Assembly: GCF_003369915.1 (NCBI RefSeq)
Contig: NW_022881614.1
Location: 2,873,001-2,937,000 of the forward strand
Reading direction: 5' to 3'
DNA: 64,000 nucleotides
Source: Drosophila miranda
Lineage: Eukaryota; Arthropoda; Insecta; Diptera; Drosophilidae
Under the pieces are notes generated by a model. That model was not told where the DNA came from. It saw only the letters and a list, made by a program, of their open reading frames with translations, and did not search any database. This document shows positions 51,382 to 63,800 of the stretch, piece after piece. Numbering within the stretch: the first letter of the stretch is position 1; each line of letters opens with the position of its first letter. A program made the translations under genes and the position numbers.

Positions 51382-53918
51382 ATGTCTGAGACAGTGAGTC
51401 CGGGGAGCTGAATTCGGTTGCAAAACTTGTGAATGTATCCGAAAACGCGTTGCAAAGAAGCAAATGAATTTGCATACTTGGAATCAGCAATAATGTCCAT
51501 GTAGGGCGATTTGACCAGAAGAGCCTTCCGACGAAGTTCAAGGGCTGGCTTATCAGGTAGCACAGTGGGTGGCCAGTCATCTGAGGAGCCGCAAAGAAAT
51601 GGAGGACCATGAGCCCAAAGAGGTGACTCATTCAGCTCAGTCGGATGAGCCCCTCGAGACAGAATGTCGGCTGGGTTTAAAGCTGTGGGAACATAGCGCC
51701 ATTCCATATTTTCGGTCATTTCCTGAATCGTTGACACTCTATTTGCAACAAAAATATTTAATCTTGACGGCTCGTCCCGAATCCAAGAGAGCGCAACGGC
51801 AGAATCACACCAACAGTAACACCTTCCCTTGAATACATTCATTCCAGCTATCTCAGATATGAGCCTAGCCAGCAACTCCGCTCCACAAAGCTCCAACTTT
51901 GGTACTGTAAGTGTCTTCAAAGGAGCCACACGAGATTTGGCACAAAGTAAGTGACTGCTGAAATGCTGACCCTTGGACACGACATAAATGCATGCACCAT
52001 AAGCCTCGATGCTGGCATCGCAAAATCCGTGAATTTCCAGCGTAGAGTCTGGAAGGAGCACAAGCCGAGGAAATTCAAGTCGACGAATCTGACCAAAACT
52101 GGTGCATATTTCCTGCCACTCGGTGTTCAGTGCGACAGGAAGGCTTTCATTCCAGGACAACTTCTCTTGGCACAAACGCTGGAGAAAGATTTTGGATTTA
52201 GTAATTACGGGACCAGCTAGTCCGAGAGGATCGTAGAATCGCGCTATGGATGACAAAACAGAGCGCCTGCAGGAATTCAAAGAAGATTGAAGGGCCGAGA
52301 ACGAAAATAATAGTAGATCAGAAACCGGATCCCACGCAAGTCCTAAAGTTTTAGTCACATGGCTGCCATCGTCGAACTTCAAAAATGTTTCCTTGTCCTC
52401 TTCCGGAACTCCATCCAGCACAGCAGGGACGTTCGAACACCATTTCCTCAATCTGAACTGACCTCTAGACAAAATTCCAGTAGTTTGCTCCCTAATCCGG
52501 ATAGCCTCCTCCTGCGAGCTGGCTCCAGATATCAAGTCATCCACGTAGAAGTCACGGCGAAGGATTTCAGCTCCAACTGGAAACGCCATCTGCTCGTCTA
52601 TTGCCAACTGATGCATCGCTCGCACAGATAGATAGGAGGCAGGCTTCGTCCCATAAGTAACGGTGTCCAATTGAAACACACGCAAGTCTTCTTCCCTGGA
52701 GTTCTCCACAGAATACACTGCAAGTTGCTATCCTCGGTCGAGACTCTTACACAACGATACATCTTACAGATATCTCCCGTAATCGCAACGGCGTATGACC
52801 GAAATCGAGCAAGAATATGAAACAGTTTGGGTTGGATTACGGGACCAGCCATTAAAACGTCGTTCAGGGAATATCCAGATGGGGTTGAAGCGGATCCATC
52901 AAAAACGACGCGAAGCTTGGTCGTAGAACTATCTTCCTTCATGACGCAATGGTGAGGCAAAAAATATCGGCAGTTGCTGATTGACTGGGTAGGAACCTGA
53001 GACATATGGGCTAAATCAAGGTACTCCTTTATAAATGCTGCATACTGAGATTTAACCTCAGGGCGACGATCTAACTTTCTCTCAAGGGTCAGGAATCTAC
53101 GAAGCGCTTGATTGTAAGATTCTCCAAGGAGATCCAAATTATATTTTGCTGGCAGCCGAACACAATAATCGCCTTTATGTAGTCGACGGAAATGCTGCAC
53201 AAAGTGTGCTTCACAATCTAGCTCTTCTTTGGTAGACTTTATTATTGGTTCGATGCAATTTTCTACCTCCCAAAACCTCCGAAGAAGCACCTCAAGACGA
53301 TCCTCTGGACTATTATCCTCAGCAGCTACGGCCCGAGCGCGAGAGACCATCAACGAGGAACCTTTTAAACGCGAACAACTTCCAGACACGACCCATCCAA
53401 GCGCGTTTTCTGAATTGAAGGCAATCCTGGCAGTAGCTTGACCTGACCAGCACACAGGAGCTCGAAAAACAGACTTGCGCCAATTAGCAGATCGACGCGC
53501 TGCGGCTTATAAAACTCCGGATCAGCTTGTGGTATGTTAGATGGAATGTTCCAGTTTTGAGTGTCAATTCCAAAGCTTGGCTGTCGATCGGTTATGCTAG
53601 AGGCTACAATGGCAGTGATGAGAGTTGAGTAATCCGATGAGCGAGAGTGCAGGCTAACGTTGACCGAAAATCCATCCGTGACGAAGCTAGAGTCGCCTAT
53701 TCCCGAGACTGCAGTCGATGATTTCATTTTTCGAAGCTGAAGCTGATTCGCGAAACGAGAAGTTATTAGATGCAACTGGGAGCCGGAATCCAGCAACGCT
53801 CGGCAGGGAAATAAGAATTCGGAACGATTTTTGACTAAGACCGTGGCCGTGGCAAGTAAAACAACACCATTCCTGAGATCTTGGGCAATAAGGGCTGTAG
53901 CATATTGGATATTACCAA
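51382..53918 (-). pseudogene. BEL/Pao pol, block copy 2 (right of gypsy insertion)
   Basis: Protease (ALLDSGSQ altered here to MLDSGSQLHLI after a base change), RT with an intact RRDFYVDDLISGASS box, and RNase H region open for 449 residues. It lacks the 314-bp repeat, the 30-bp loss and the one-base loss of block copy 1, so it is better preserved. Frameshifts after the protease (near 53395) and before YSVENSREEDL (near 52715) are shared with copy 1 and predate the duplication. No gag is visible before the next element begins. Confidence 0.87.
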
Positions 53919-53930
53919 ACCTTCACGGAA

Positions 53931-55923
53931 GGCTGAGCAGGTGATGGTTCGTCTCCCGTCCGGGCACGTGCTTGTTCCGGCTTCCGTCTCATCGGCAAGA
54001 AATGGGGGGTTTTTTTATTTCCCAGAACGGACGGGACACCGCTCCCGGTTCATCCGGTGATCCCATAAAGAAGGCTCTTACAGCCTCCTATCCAACCCCA
54101 TTACCCTCCTTTGCCCAGCATGGTCCCCGCATATAGAACTCTAGCCCCGATTCATGTTAAATCCTATATTTCATATAGAGCAATAGCACATGCATCGCAC
54201 TAGTAAACTAATAAATGATTAACTCTTAATAATACACTTTAGATTGAAATTTAACTTACAAATTGAAAGAAGGGAAGGGTACACATCTCCAGCTTTTATG
54301 TTAGGCAAATAGATAATAATAATAAATAAATATGCAAAAGGGAATGTAAAAACTGTGCGCCGCGATCGTTATGGCAGGTCAGTTATTCAAGTGCATTAGC
54401 GAAAGCAACCGCAAGTAGAAAGCATAAAAGAACGTCAGAGCGACCAGCCTCGCATCTTCCCTTTTGTGCCTTGTTCTTAAGAGGGCTGGTTCTTATGCGC
54501 GGGGTAAGCGCTTATGGTTGCCAGCAGGGCATAAGGGAGAGCGCACAGCCTCTCTTAAGCGACGAAGCTCCTGACTACGTGAGGTTTTTTTTTTTCGGTC
54601 ATGCAATAAATAGTTGCTCATAACAAACAAACTCCAATATTTTATCTTTATGTTTTGGGATCACTTACGGCCTTCCTTTGATTTGTTTTAATAAATGCGT
54701 TGAAACAGCGATGAAAGCGCTTCCATGGACTGCGGCAACGTTCCTAAAACGAAAGCTGGAGAAATACTTTTACAAAAAAAAAACTCACGCTCTCCTCTGC
54801 CGTTTAACCGTTGTTCACTTTCGCCCTGTCACACATTCCACTTGCTATTTCTTCCGAACAGAATTTAAAAACACAACCAAAAGAAATTTATTAAGCTAAT
54901 TACACTAATGACACTATAGCATAAAAATAGGAATCAGCGGTTACACTGATGGATATAAAAAAAAACGACAGTCGTTGCCGCCGGCTTCACATCTGGGCAC
55001 TCCTCGGCACTTCGTATGGGGAAACGAAAATAGGTCGAGACCCAGATCTATATTTCGGGTAGAAATTGGCTGACCGCTTACATAGCTTTAATAATTTCCG
55101 CAGAATTGGACGGCCTCCAATATATCGCGGGTCCGTGACACATAAGTGGCTCGCGCCCGCAAAGCGACTGATGAGCCGATCTTTTACGCCTCCCGCTTTG
55201 TGCTGCTCGGCCTAGCGCTGGGAATTTTTGGTACGGAGCTGTAGTTGGACGAGGAGCATAAGTCCCTTGCCGCGGGCGGAGGCCCTAATATCGGAGAAAT
55301 TAATGTTGCGAGCTTTCGTATTGGGGTTCAGACAGGTACCCAAACGATTGCCCGAAGTTTAAGCCGGTACTAACCGCCAATCTGAAAAATTAATTTCCTA
55401 CAATAAAAAAAAAGCACTACCCTACGCCACGAGTGTATGTGGTGTATATTAGCGACGCTGAAATACATACCAATTGAGATTGGCACTTAACACACTTTTA
55501 ATTTATAAACGCACAATATTTCTTTCTTTTTGCTGTATTCAGCTGTTAAGATCTTTTCCCGGTTTTTATTCCTCTTTTTTTTTCATTATACTTGGACTGG
55601 ACAAAAATAGCACGTCTGTCTTCGCCAACAGTTTTTCTTCCAAGAGACCGAGGCTAGATCTGCACAGTCCGAGACCCCCAGTACAGCCTTAAACTTGAGA
55701 ATCCTCCATTTTCGAATTGACGCCGTAATTATTTTACAAGTTTCAACTCAAAAAACAGAAAAAAACCGCTCTCCTTCGTTTACCTTTTAACTTGAATTGA
55801 GGCGGCAAAGTTGAGTAACATAGGGAGACCAATATCCCTTCTTGGTACTTTTCCAAATGTTCCCTTTTGTGGATCCCAGTATTTATACCTTTTTTTTATA
55901 CGTTACTCTTTCAAAACACTTCA
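53931..55923 (-). repeat. 3' LTR of long-LTR gypsy copy 2
   Basis: About 2.0 kb of non-coding sequence. The right edge is supported by a polypurine-like GGTACGGGGATT next to TGAAGTG on the minus strand, in the same place as in copy 1. Near the left edge, GGGCACGTGCTTGTTCCGGC resembles the matching part of the copy 1 LTR. The segment 55405-55563 recurs at 58527-58682. Confidence 0.6.
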
Positions 55924-55989
55924 AATCCCCGTACCAAAATCACACTTTGGGGAAGAAGGACCAAAAGGGTGATACCCACTTAGAGCGAT

Positions 55990-58457
55990 TTTTAACCATG
56001 GTGCTACTGTTTGATATCTTTGGCATGGAATTTGCCGATCAGACGTCCTTGCAGATCCTCTAGCTCGTAATAGGCTTGACCCAACTGTCGCCTTACCCGG
56101 GACTTCACAAAAACGGGAGCCAACTTGGCATTAAATCCTTTCACGAAATTACTTTGCTGGAAATTTCGACGGTAAACCTCCTTCCCACTCTGAATGATAC
56201 CTCCTTACTTCGAAGGTTATACGTCTTTTCATTTCGTTCGTGCTGAGCCCTCATTGCCTCCTTTGCCGTGCCACGCATCATCTCAAATGAGTCGTCCCTA
56301 GAAAAATGCACCCAACGATCTTGCTGCCAAGATAGATCTGTTAACTCGCTCGGACGCGTTAGCCTGCGGAGCGTAAACGGCGGTGTAAGCGTTCTCTATG
56401 CCATACTTCTGAAGCAAGGAGTTGAATGCATGGGACTTAAATTGGACGCCGTTGTCCGAGACTAGCTTTTCCGGCAAGCAGTGAAATAATTGTTCCTCAA
56501 TGTATGGTACGATGGCGTCGGCGGTAAATTTTCTTACGGGTTTAATAAACGGAAATTTGGAAAAATGATCTAACACCACAAATATGCCGACATTCCCACT
56601 ACGACTTCTAGGATACGGTCCCAGAAAATCTACGTAGAGCTTCTGGAAGAACCGTTCTGTTTCCCCCGTTTTTGCTAGTGGCGGTGTTAAAGGTCTATTT
56701 GGATGCTTAGTACACTTACAAATTTCACACCGGTTTATGAACTCTTTGACATCTTTTAACAACGTCGGCCAATAATAGTAGCGCCGAACCTTTTCGAGCG
56801 TTTTATTTATGCCTCCGTGTGCAGATAGGGCGTGCTCGTGGGCCATTTTCAGGACCGAATCTATGAGCCCCTTGGGAATTCAAATTTTCCAACAGAGTTC
56901 ATCCGCTACCCTTTCGCCTGTTGCGTGCTCGGTGCGACGATATATATGCCTGCCTACCACCTTTACATCTAGCATCTGAGCCTGACTACTCGCTACTTTA
57001 GCCCTAAGGGAAACGTAATCCGTCGAACTAAAGTGCTCCGACTCCAAATCGATCCTTTCTTCTGGTTCGATCTCTGACAAATCTGGGGAAAAGACCCGAG
57101 ACAAGGCGTCTGGAACGATGTTTCGAGACCCTTTTCGGTGGCTAATATTAAAGGAATACCCCTGAAGCTTCAAAGCCCATCTGGCCAGTCTGCTACTCAG
57201 ATCTGATTGGGACATCAGCCACTTCAAGGAGGCATGGTCGGTTATCACCGTAAGTTGATGTCCCTCTACATAAGCGCGAAATTTCTTGATGCTCAGAATG
57301 GCAGCTAAGCATTCCTTTTCCGTCACCGAGTAAGCACGTTGGCACTTATTCAATTTTCGTGACATAAACGCAATTGGTACTTCATCGCCCTCTTCGTTTA
57401 TCTGCATCAGTACCCCTCCTACTCCTGAGTGACTAGCGTCGCAGTGGATAAAGAAAGGCTTTTCAAAATTCGGTGTGTGTAAGACGGGAGCTTCACACAT
57501 TGAGTTCTTCAGAGCTGTGAATGCAGCTTCTGCTTCTTCGGACCAAATGAACTGGCGTTTCTGCTTCAGGGCGTCCGTCAGAGGCGCCGCAATAGCCGCA
57601 AAATTCTTTATAAATTTGTGGTCCCATCCCGTCATACCCAAGAATCGACGCAACTGTTTCACCGACTTCGGAGCAGGATATTCCTTAATGGCCTCTATTT
57701 TGTCCAAGTCCATGCCTATAATACCGTGACCCACTACATGACCCAGATAGCGGACCTCAGGCACACAGAACTTGCTCTTCTGTATATTAATTGTAAGCCC
57801 CGCTGCAGACAGCTTCTCTGCTAATACTTTTAACACACTCAGATGCCTTTCAAAGGTGTCTGACACTATAAGCAGGTCATCCAAGTATATAAACACTTCG
57901 TTTCGAAGATTGGCTGGAATAATGCGGTCCATAAGTTTGGACATAGTAGACGGCGCATTGGTAAGCCCAAACGGCATAACTTTAAACTGGTAAAGCGGCC
58001 GTCCAGGCACTGTGAATGCTGTTTTATCCCTACAACCTTCTTCTAGCGGTATTTGCCAGTAGGCATCTTTCAGGTCGAGGCTAGTTATGTATTCTGCCTT
58101 TGGTAACCGGCTTAAGATCCCATCTATGAGCGGCATGGGATACGCGTCCTTCCGAGTCACCTCGTTCACCTTGCGGCTGTCTATACAAAGACGAACCTTC
58201 TCCGGCTTCCGGACGAGTACTACCGGACAAGACCACGCACTGTTGGATTTTTCGATGACCCAACTCCTCATACATTAATTTCTCGATAGCTGGGGACACT
58301 GCATAGTGTCGTTGTTTTGTGGGCTTTGCCTCCCCTACATCTATTACATGGGACAACAACGTGGTTTTTCCTAAACCATTATCCGCGAAAGACGGAAGAC
58401 ACTGAATGGTTCTATTCAGTTGATCTCGTTGCACCTCCGATAAAGGAGGTGTGTGGA
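55990..58457 (-). pseudogene. long-LTR gypsy copy 2 pol: RT, RNase H, integrase relic
   Basis: Starts within the protease-RT linker (LSEVQRDQLNRTIQCLPSFA). A frameshift near 58265 follows KLMYEEL. RT: VRLCIDSRKVNEVTRKDAYP, LDLKDAYWQIPLEEG, MPFGLTNAPSTM and VFIYLDDLLIV. RNase H: FFIHCDASHSGVGGVLMQ, SVTEKECLAAILSIKKF. TGA near 56880 precedes IPKGLIDSVLKMAHEHA. The integrase has an HGGINKTLEKVRRYYYWPTL...CEICK finger, VDFLGPYPRSRSGN and LVSDNGVQFKS. After NASERVNRSILAA about 70 codons are deleted, and 55990-56298 is out of frame. Several independent lesions, so long dead. Confidence 0.88.
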
Positions 58458-58526
58458 CGTTACACACATCCACTTTTACCACAAATCTAATATACCCCAA
58501 TACTCATTTTGAGTATCGGGTATAAA
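58458..58526 (-). mobile_element. DINE 5'-end fragment, inverted
   Basis: Reverse complement of the DINE 5' end, ending CTCATTTTGAGTATCGGGTA. It cuts the gypsy copy 2 pol frame. Confidence 0.8.
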
Positions 58527-58682
58527 AAAGCACTACCCTACGCCACGAGTGTATGTGGTGTATATTAGCGACGCTGAAATACATACCAATTGAGATTGGC
58601 ACTTAACACACTTTTACTTTATAAGCGCACAATATTTCTTTCTTTTTGCTGTATTCAGCTGTTAAGATCTTTTCCCGGTTTT
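58527..58682 (-). repeat. LTR fragment of long-LTR gypsy copy 2
   Basis: Near-identical to 55405-55563 (AAAGCACTACCCTACGCCAC to TCTTTTCCCGGTTTTT). It is flanked by DINE sequence on both sides. Confidence 0.75.
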
Positions 58683-59271
58683 TATACCCGATACTCAAAA
58701 TGAGTATAAGAGCCAGAGCAACCAAATTTGGTATCCACACTCCTGTGATATCGGACCTTGACCGTTTCGTGTCCAAATTTCGCCACACCCACTTCCGCCC
58801 CCGCAAAGGACGAAAATCTGGGGCATCCACAAATCTCAGAGACTATTAAGGCTAGAGTAGCCAAATTTGGTATCCGCACTTCTGTTAGATCTCACTATAA
58901 AACGTATATCTCAGAATTTCGCCACACCCCCTTCCGCCCCCACAAAAGACGAAAATCTGTTGCATCCACAATATTGCACATTCGAGAAAACTAAAAACGC
59001 AGAATCATAGATAATGACCATATCTATCAGGTTGCTGAATCTGGATCAGATCGGATCATTTTTGTAGCCAAAAGCAAGAAGTCAATTTTCAGTGGCTACG
59101 CAGCGCCCGACGTCACGCTCAGACTGATTTTCTGTCTCTCTCGCACGCACTCTTTGTCGTGTGGTTCAATATTAGCGGCGTCTGCCGCAGGAGAGCCATA
59201 CTGACTTAGTATCGGGTATAACTGTAGAGTTGCGGTGTCCGCAGCAACTCACAACGTTCCACCTCGTTTTT
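58683..59271 (+). mobile_element. DINE, internally deleted
   Basis: The 5' tip (TACCCGATACTCAAAATGAG) jumps to the middle of the element (AAGAGCCAGAGCAACC), skipping about 500 bp. The 3' half is complete to the hairpin and CTCGTTTTT. Confidence 0.82.
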
Positions 59272-60229
59272 TATACCCGATACTCAAAATGAGTATTGGG
59301 GTATATTAGATTTGTGGTAAAAGTGGATGTGTGTAACGTCCAGAAGGAATCGTTTCCGACCCCATAAAGTATATATATTCTTGATCAGCATCAATAGCCG
59401 AGTCGATTGAGCCCTGTCTGTCTGTCCGTCTGTCCGTCCGTCCGTCCGTCCGTCCGTCCGTCCGTCCGTCCCTTCAGCGCCTAGTGCTCAAAGACTATAA
59501 GAGCTAGAGCAACGATGTTTTGGATCCAGACTTCTGTGATATGTCACTGCTACAAAAATATTTCAAAACTTCGCCCCGCCTACTTCCGCCCCCACAAACG
59601 ACGAAAATCTGTGGCATCTACATTTTTAAAGATACGATAAAACCAAAAACGCAGAATCGGTGAGGATGACCATATCTTCTACAGTGCGAAATCTGAACCA
59701 GATCGTATAATTATTATAGCCAGAATCAAGAAAACAATTTCATTCTTTCTCGCTCTGTCTCTCTCTAACACACAGGTTTCATGGTCGGTTTTGTCAATTG
59801 CAAAATATGAGTTCAAAGATCTCAGAACCTATAAGAGCCAGAGCAACCAAATTTGGTATCCACACTTCTGTGATATCGGACCTTGACCGTTTCGTGTCCA
59901 AATTTCGCCACACCCCCTTCCGCCCCCGCAAAGAACGAAAATCTGGGGCATCCACAAATCTCAGAGACTATTAAGGCTAGAGTAACCAAATTTGATATCC
60001 GCACTTCTGTTAGATCTCACTATAAAACGTTTATCTCAGAATTTCGCCCCACCCCCTTCCCCCCCCACAAAAGACGAAAATCTGTTGCATCCACAATATT
60101 GCACATTCGAGAAAACTAAAAACGCAGAATCATAGATAATGACCATATCTATCAGATTGCTGAATCTGGATCAGATCGGATCATTTTTGTAGCCAAAAGC
60201 AAGAAATCAATTTTCAGTGGCTACGCAGT
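59272..60229 (+). mobile_element. DINE, 3'-truncated
   Basis: Starts directly at the end of the previous copy, so the two are head to tail. A longer (TCCG) run lies at 59420-59470. It stops at GTGGCTACGCAG, before the 3' hairpin, where an inverted copy begins. Confidence 0.82.
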
Positions 60230-60499
60230 TTTATCGTATCTTTAAAAATGTAGATGCCACAGATTTTCGTCCTTTGTGGGGGCGGAAGTAGGCGGGGCGA
60301 AGTTTTGAAATATTTTTGTAGCAGTGACATATCACAGAAGTCTGGATCCAAAACATCGTTGCTCTAGCTCTTATAGTCTTTGAGCACTAGGCGCTGAAGG
60401 GGACGGACGGACGGACGGACGGACGGACGGACGGACAGACGGACAGACAGACAGGGCTCAATCGACTCGGCTATTGATGCTGATCAAGAATATATATAC
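60230..60499 (-). mobile_element. DINE fragment, inverted
   Basis: Reverse complement of roughly 59375-59646 of the neighbouring DINE, including the (CGGA) run at 60405-60435. The short-LTR gypsy copy 2 is inserted after GAATATATATAC. Confidence 0.82.
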
Positions 60500-60609
60500 T
60501 GTAGTGTATTGACACTCAGACTTAAGCACGCGTTGTCTTCAAGATTCTCTTTTATTCTATATCCCTTGGATGGTGTGACCGTATATAGATATTAATATAA
60601 TACCTAACA
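60500..60609 (-). repeat. 3' LTR of short-LTR gypsy copy 2
   Basis: TGTAGTGTATTG...ACCTAACA on the plus strand. It differs from the 51272-51381 LTR at about one position (CTTAAGCACG versus CTTGAGCACG). Confidence 0.9.
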
Positions 60610-60815
60610 CGCCTCTCCTTAGATGTTTAATATACATGTCATTTACAAATCTATTTTCTTATAACAATTTGATTTGTGTACTTAATCTAATTAGCGTATA
60701 TAAAATTTATGTGATTTCGTATTTTTCTTTCTTCTTAATCTGTTTAGTATTTGTTTCAGTGTTTAATTTGTACATAATTTGATTTCATAATTCCTTTCTT
60801 TATATTATTTTATTG

Positions 60816-63800
60816 TTAAATACGCTTTACTACCTTCCCTGCCTCACGTGGTCTCAACTCTCTCCTGGTGGGTGTTGGTTGAGAAACTATTTGTTCATTG
60901 TTGGTTTTGGAATTGTCATCTACTGAACAATTGCTTTCGACATCAGGTGTTTTCGCATTAGGCGATGTATGATTGTTAGTGCTTTGGTTTCTAATTTTAT
61001 CCAGGTGACGTTTTATTTCTCTGTTATTGTTCGCCAAAATTCAACAATACGAACGCGGGCCCAGTTGTTGTTTTACAGTTGCCTGAGTCCAGCTTGCTTT
61101 GTTAGGATTTTTGTAGTCCCTAACCATAACTTTTTGACCCTTTAAAAATTCTGTGCTTCGTCTACCTTTGTGATTTACAACACACTCAGTCTGTTTTTTA
61201 TTTATTATGCTTTCGACCGTAGGTGGTTTTAACAACGAAAATCTTGTTTTTAGTGTACGACCAAAAAATAATTTAGCAGGAGATTCGCCCGTAGTACAAT
61301 GAATCGTATTTCGGTAATCGATCAAAAATCTATTTAAAATTGTATTAAAATCTTGTCTTTCATTAGCCTTTATGTTTGCATATAGTGATTTCTTAACAGT
61401 CTTTACAAAATTTTCTGCTTGACCATTAGTCGCTGGATGTCCTGGAGCAGTAAAAATGTGATTAACACCATTGTTTTTCATAAACGTTTTAAAATCATCA
61501 GAAGTAAACTGTCGTCCATTGTCACTAACTAACACGTCTGGTAAACCATATCGACAAAATACTTCTCTAAGCTTGTTGATAGTAAACAATGAAGTTATTT
61601 CCTTCGTTTTGAATACTTCTGCCCATTTTGTATAAGAATCTATAATAACCAATAAATGAAAACCTCTAATTGGTCCTGCAAAGTCTATGTGTACTCGACT
61701 CCAAGCCTTTCCTGTGGATTTCCACGGTATTAACAGACTCTTTTCTGGACTTGATTGTAGTTCCTGACAAGGAATACAATCTCGAATTAATTTCTCAATT
61801 TCAGAATCCATGCAAGGCCACCACACATAAGAACGTGCTAACATTTTGGTTTTTACTATTCCCAAATGCGATGCATGAAATTCTGCTAAAATAGCTTGTC
61901 TCAGTTTGGTTGGAATTACTACTCTGTGTCCCCATAAGATACAATCATATTCCACTGAAAGTTCATTTGTTTTAGAGATGTAGGCAGAAAACTCGCTGCT
62001 TTTTAATCTTGTCTTCGAACCAGTGTTAATTGCCTCACAAACTTTTGATAATATTGGGTCACGTCGTGTTTCGCGAGCTTTTTCTTTGAAGCTAATTTTG
62101 AACACCTTTTCGGACTGTATAAAATGTATGTAATTATAGTCTTCGTTTGGTACAGCCGTTTCCCATTGAGGCATTCTTGAGAGTCCATCTGCTATATTTA
62201 AGGTCCCTTTTATGTGTTCAACTGTATATTGAAAACCTGACAAAGTCAGTGCCCATCTTTGCATTCGTGCAGAGGCCATCAATGGAAGTCCTTTCAGGTC
62301 TCCAAATATGCTTAGTAATGGTTTGTGATCTGTTCGAAGGATGAACTTGTTTCCTAAAAGATACTGTCTTAATTTACTCACACAGAACACTATAGCCAGG
62401 GCCTCTTTCTCGATTGTACTGTAATTATGCTCGCTTTTGGATAATGCTCTTGATACAAATGCTATTGGTTTGATATCTTCATTGCATTTATGTGATAAAA
62501 CACCTGAAACTGCATGACTGCTAGCATCAGTCGTTAATACTAACGGTTGATCTGGGTTGTAGTGAACTAAAACTTGTTCAGAAGTTACTTCTTTCTTTAC
62601 CTCTTCATATGCACTCTGACATTCGCGTGTCCAATTAAATTTTGTATTTTTCTTTAATAATGCATATAAAGGACTCATTATCTGAGCGAAATTATTGATA
62701 AACTTTGAATAATAATTTACCATGCCTATGAAAGCTCTAAGCTGTGATACGTTTTCCGGAGCCGGTGCAAACAATACACTCGCAACTCTATCATTGTTTT
62801 TGCTCAGTCCTATCCTGTCAATTGAAAATCCTAGGTAACAAATTTTGGATTTAAAGAACTCACATTTCTTGTCATTTAATTTAAGTCCAACTGATTTCAG
62901 TTTTCTAAGTACAGCTTTTAGGTTTGAAATATGTTCTTGAAGATCTCGTCCTGTAACTGTTATGTCATCTTGATAAACCACAACTCCTCGCATACCCTGA
63001 AACAACCCTTCCATTGTTTTTTGAAAAATAGCTGCTGCAGTTTTTATACCAAATGGTAAGCGTTTAACTTTCAATAGTCCAATATGTGTGCTCCAAGTAC
63101 ACAAATTTTGAGATTGCTCATCTAAATTTAGCTGATTGTAAGCATTTGACAGGTCAAGTTTTGAATACAGTGTACCCCCTTCAAGCGCTGCAAAAATGTC
63201 GTCTATTCGAGGTAGTGGATACTTTACGTCGACTAAAGACCGGTTTAATGTAACCTTATAGTCACCACAAATTCGTATGTCACCGTTTGGTTTTAAAATC
63301 GGTACCAAAGGTGTTGCCCATTCAGAACTAACAACTTGCTCTAAAATTCCATCATCTATGAATTTTCGTAACTGCACTTCAATCTTTTCTTTCCATGCTA
63401 ATGGTACTGACCTAGGCTTGAAAAATATTGGTTTTGCATCTTCTTTTAATAGTAACGATATCGTATTCGTAGTATATGAACCTAAACGAGGCTCAAAAAC
63501 TTCAGCAAACTCCGATTTAATCTGTTCTGTAATTACAGAATTTGGTTCATTTACGTACACATTGTTCACCTGCATTAACTCAAAATTAAAAGCTCTCAAA
63601 AATGTTCTACCTAGCAAAGGTGGACTCACTGCATTGGTTACAACAACAACAATTTGTTTTTTTAGACCTCGATATTCGATCGTTGCATCGTACTCACCAA
63701 TAACTTTGATTGAATCTCCATTGTAATCTACATATGGAACTAGACATTTTCTAAGTGGTCTGCTGGTATTTAAGCTTTCGTAAAATGTTTTTGGAACCAA

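Larger units (their letters stand above)
39804..53918. repeat. tandem segmental duplication (LTR + BEL block), period 4960 bp
   Basis: The block 39804-44764 (truncated LTR plus BEL pol) recurs from 44765 to 53918, interrupted there by a 4.5-kb gypsy insertion. Corresponding landmarks are offset by 4960 bp (for example 41203 and 46163). Both copies keep the identical LTR-BEL border (CTTACA then AGCGCGGAGG) and the same LTR deletions. The junction at 44764 joins BEL to mid-LTR at a shared CCATTCCATACATC. Confidence 0.88.
53931..58457 (-). mobile_element. Ty3/gypsy long-LTR element, copy 2, 5'-truncated
   Basis: Related to but distinct from the 30641-41156 element. It has a left (3') LTR and a pol lacking protease and gag. 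The right side is cut off by a DINE fragment at 58458. Short LTR-like sequence (58527-58682) beyond it may be the other LTR. The left edge near 53931 (TGAGCAGG) is a guess from the TG rule. Confidence 0.75.
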
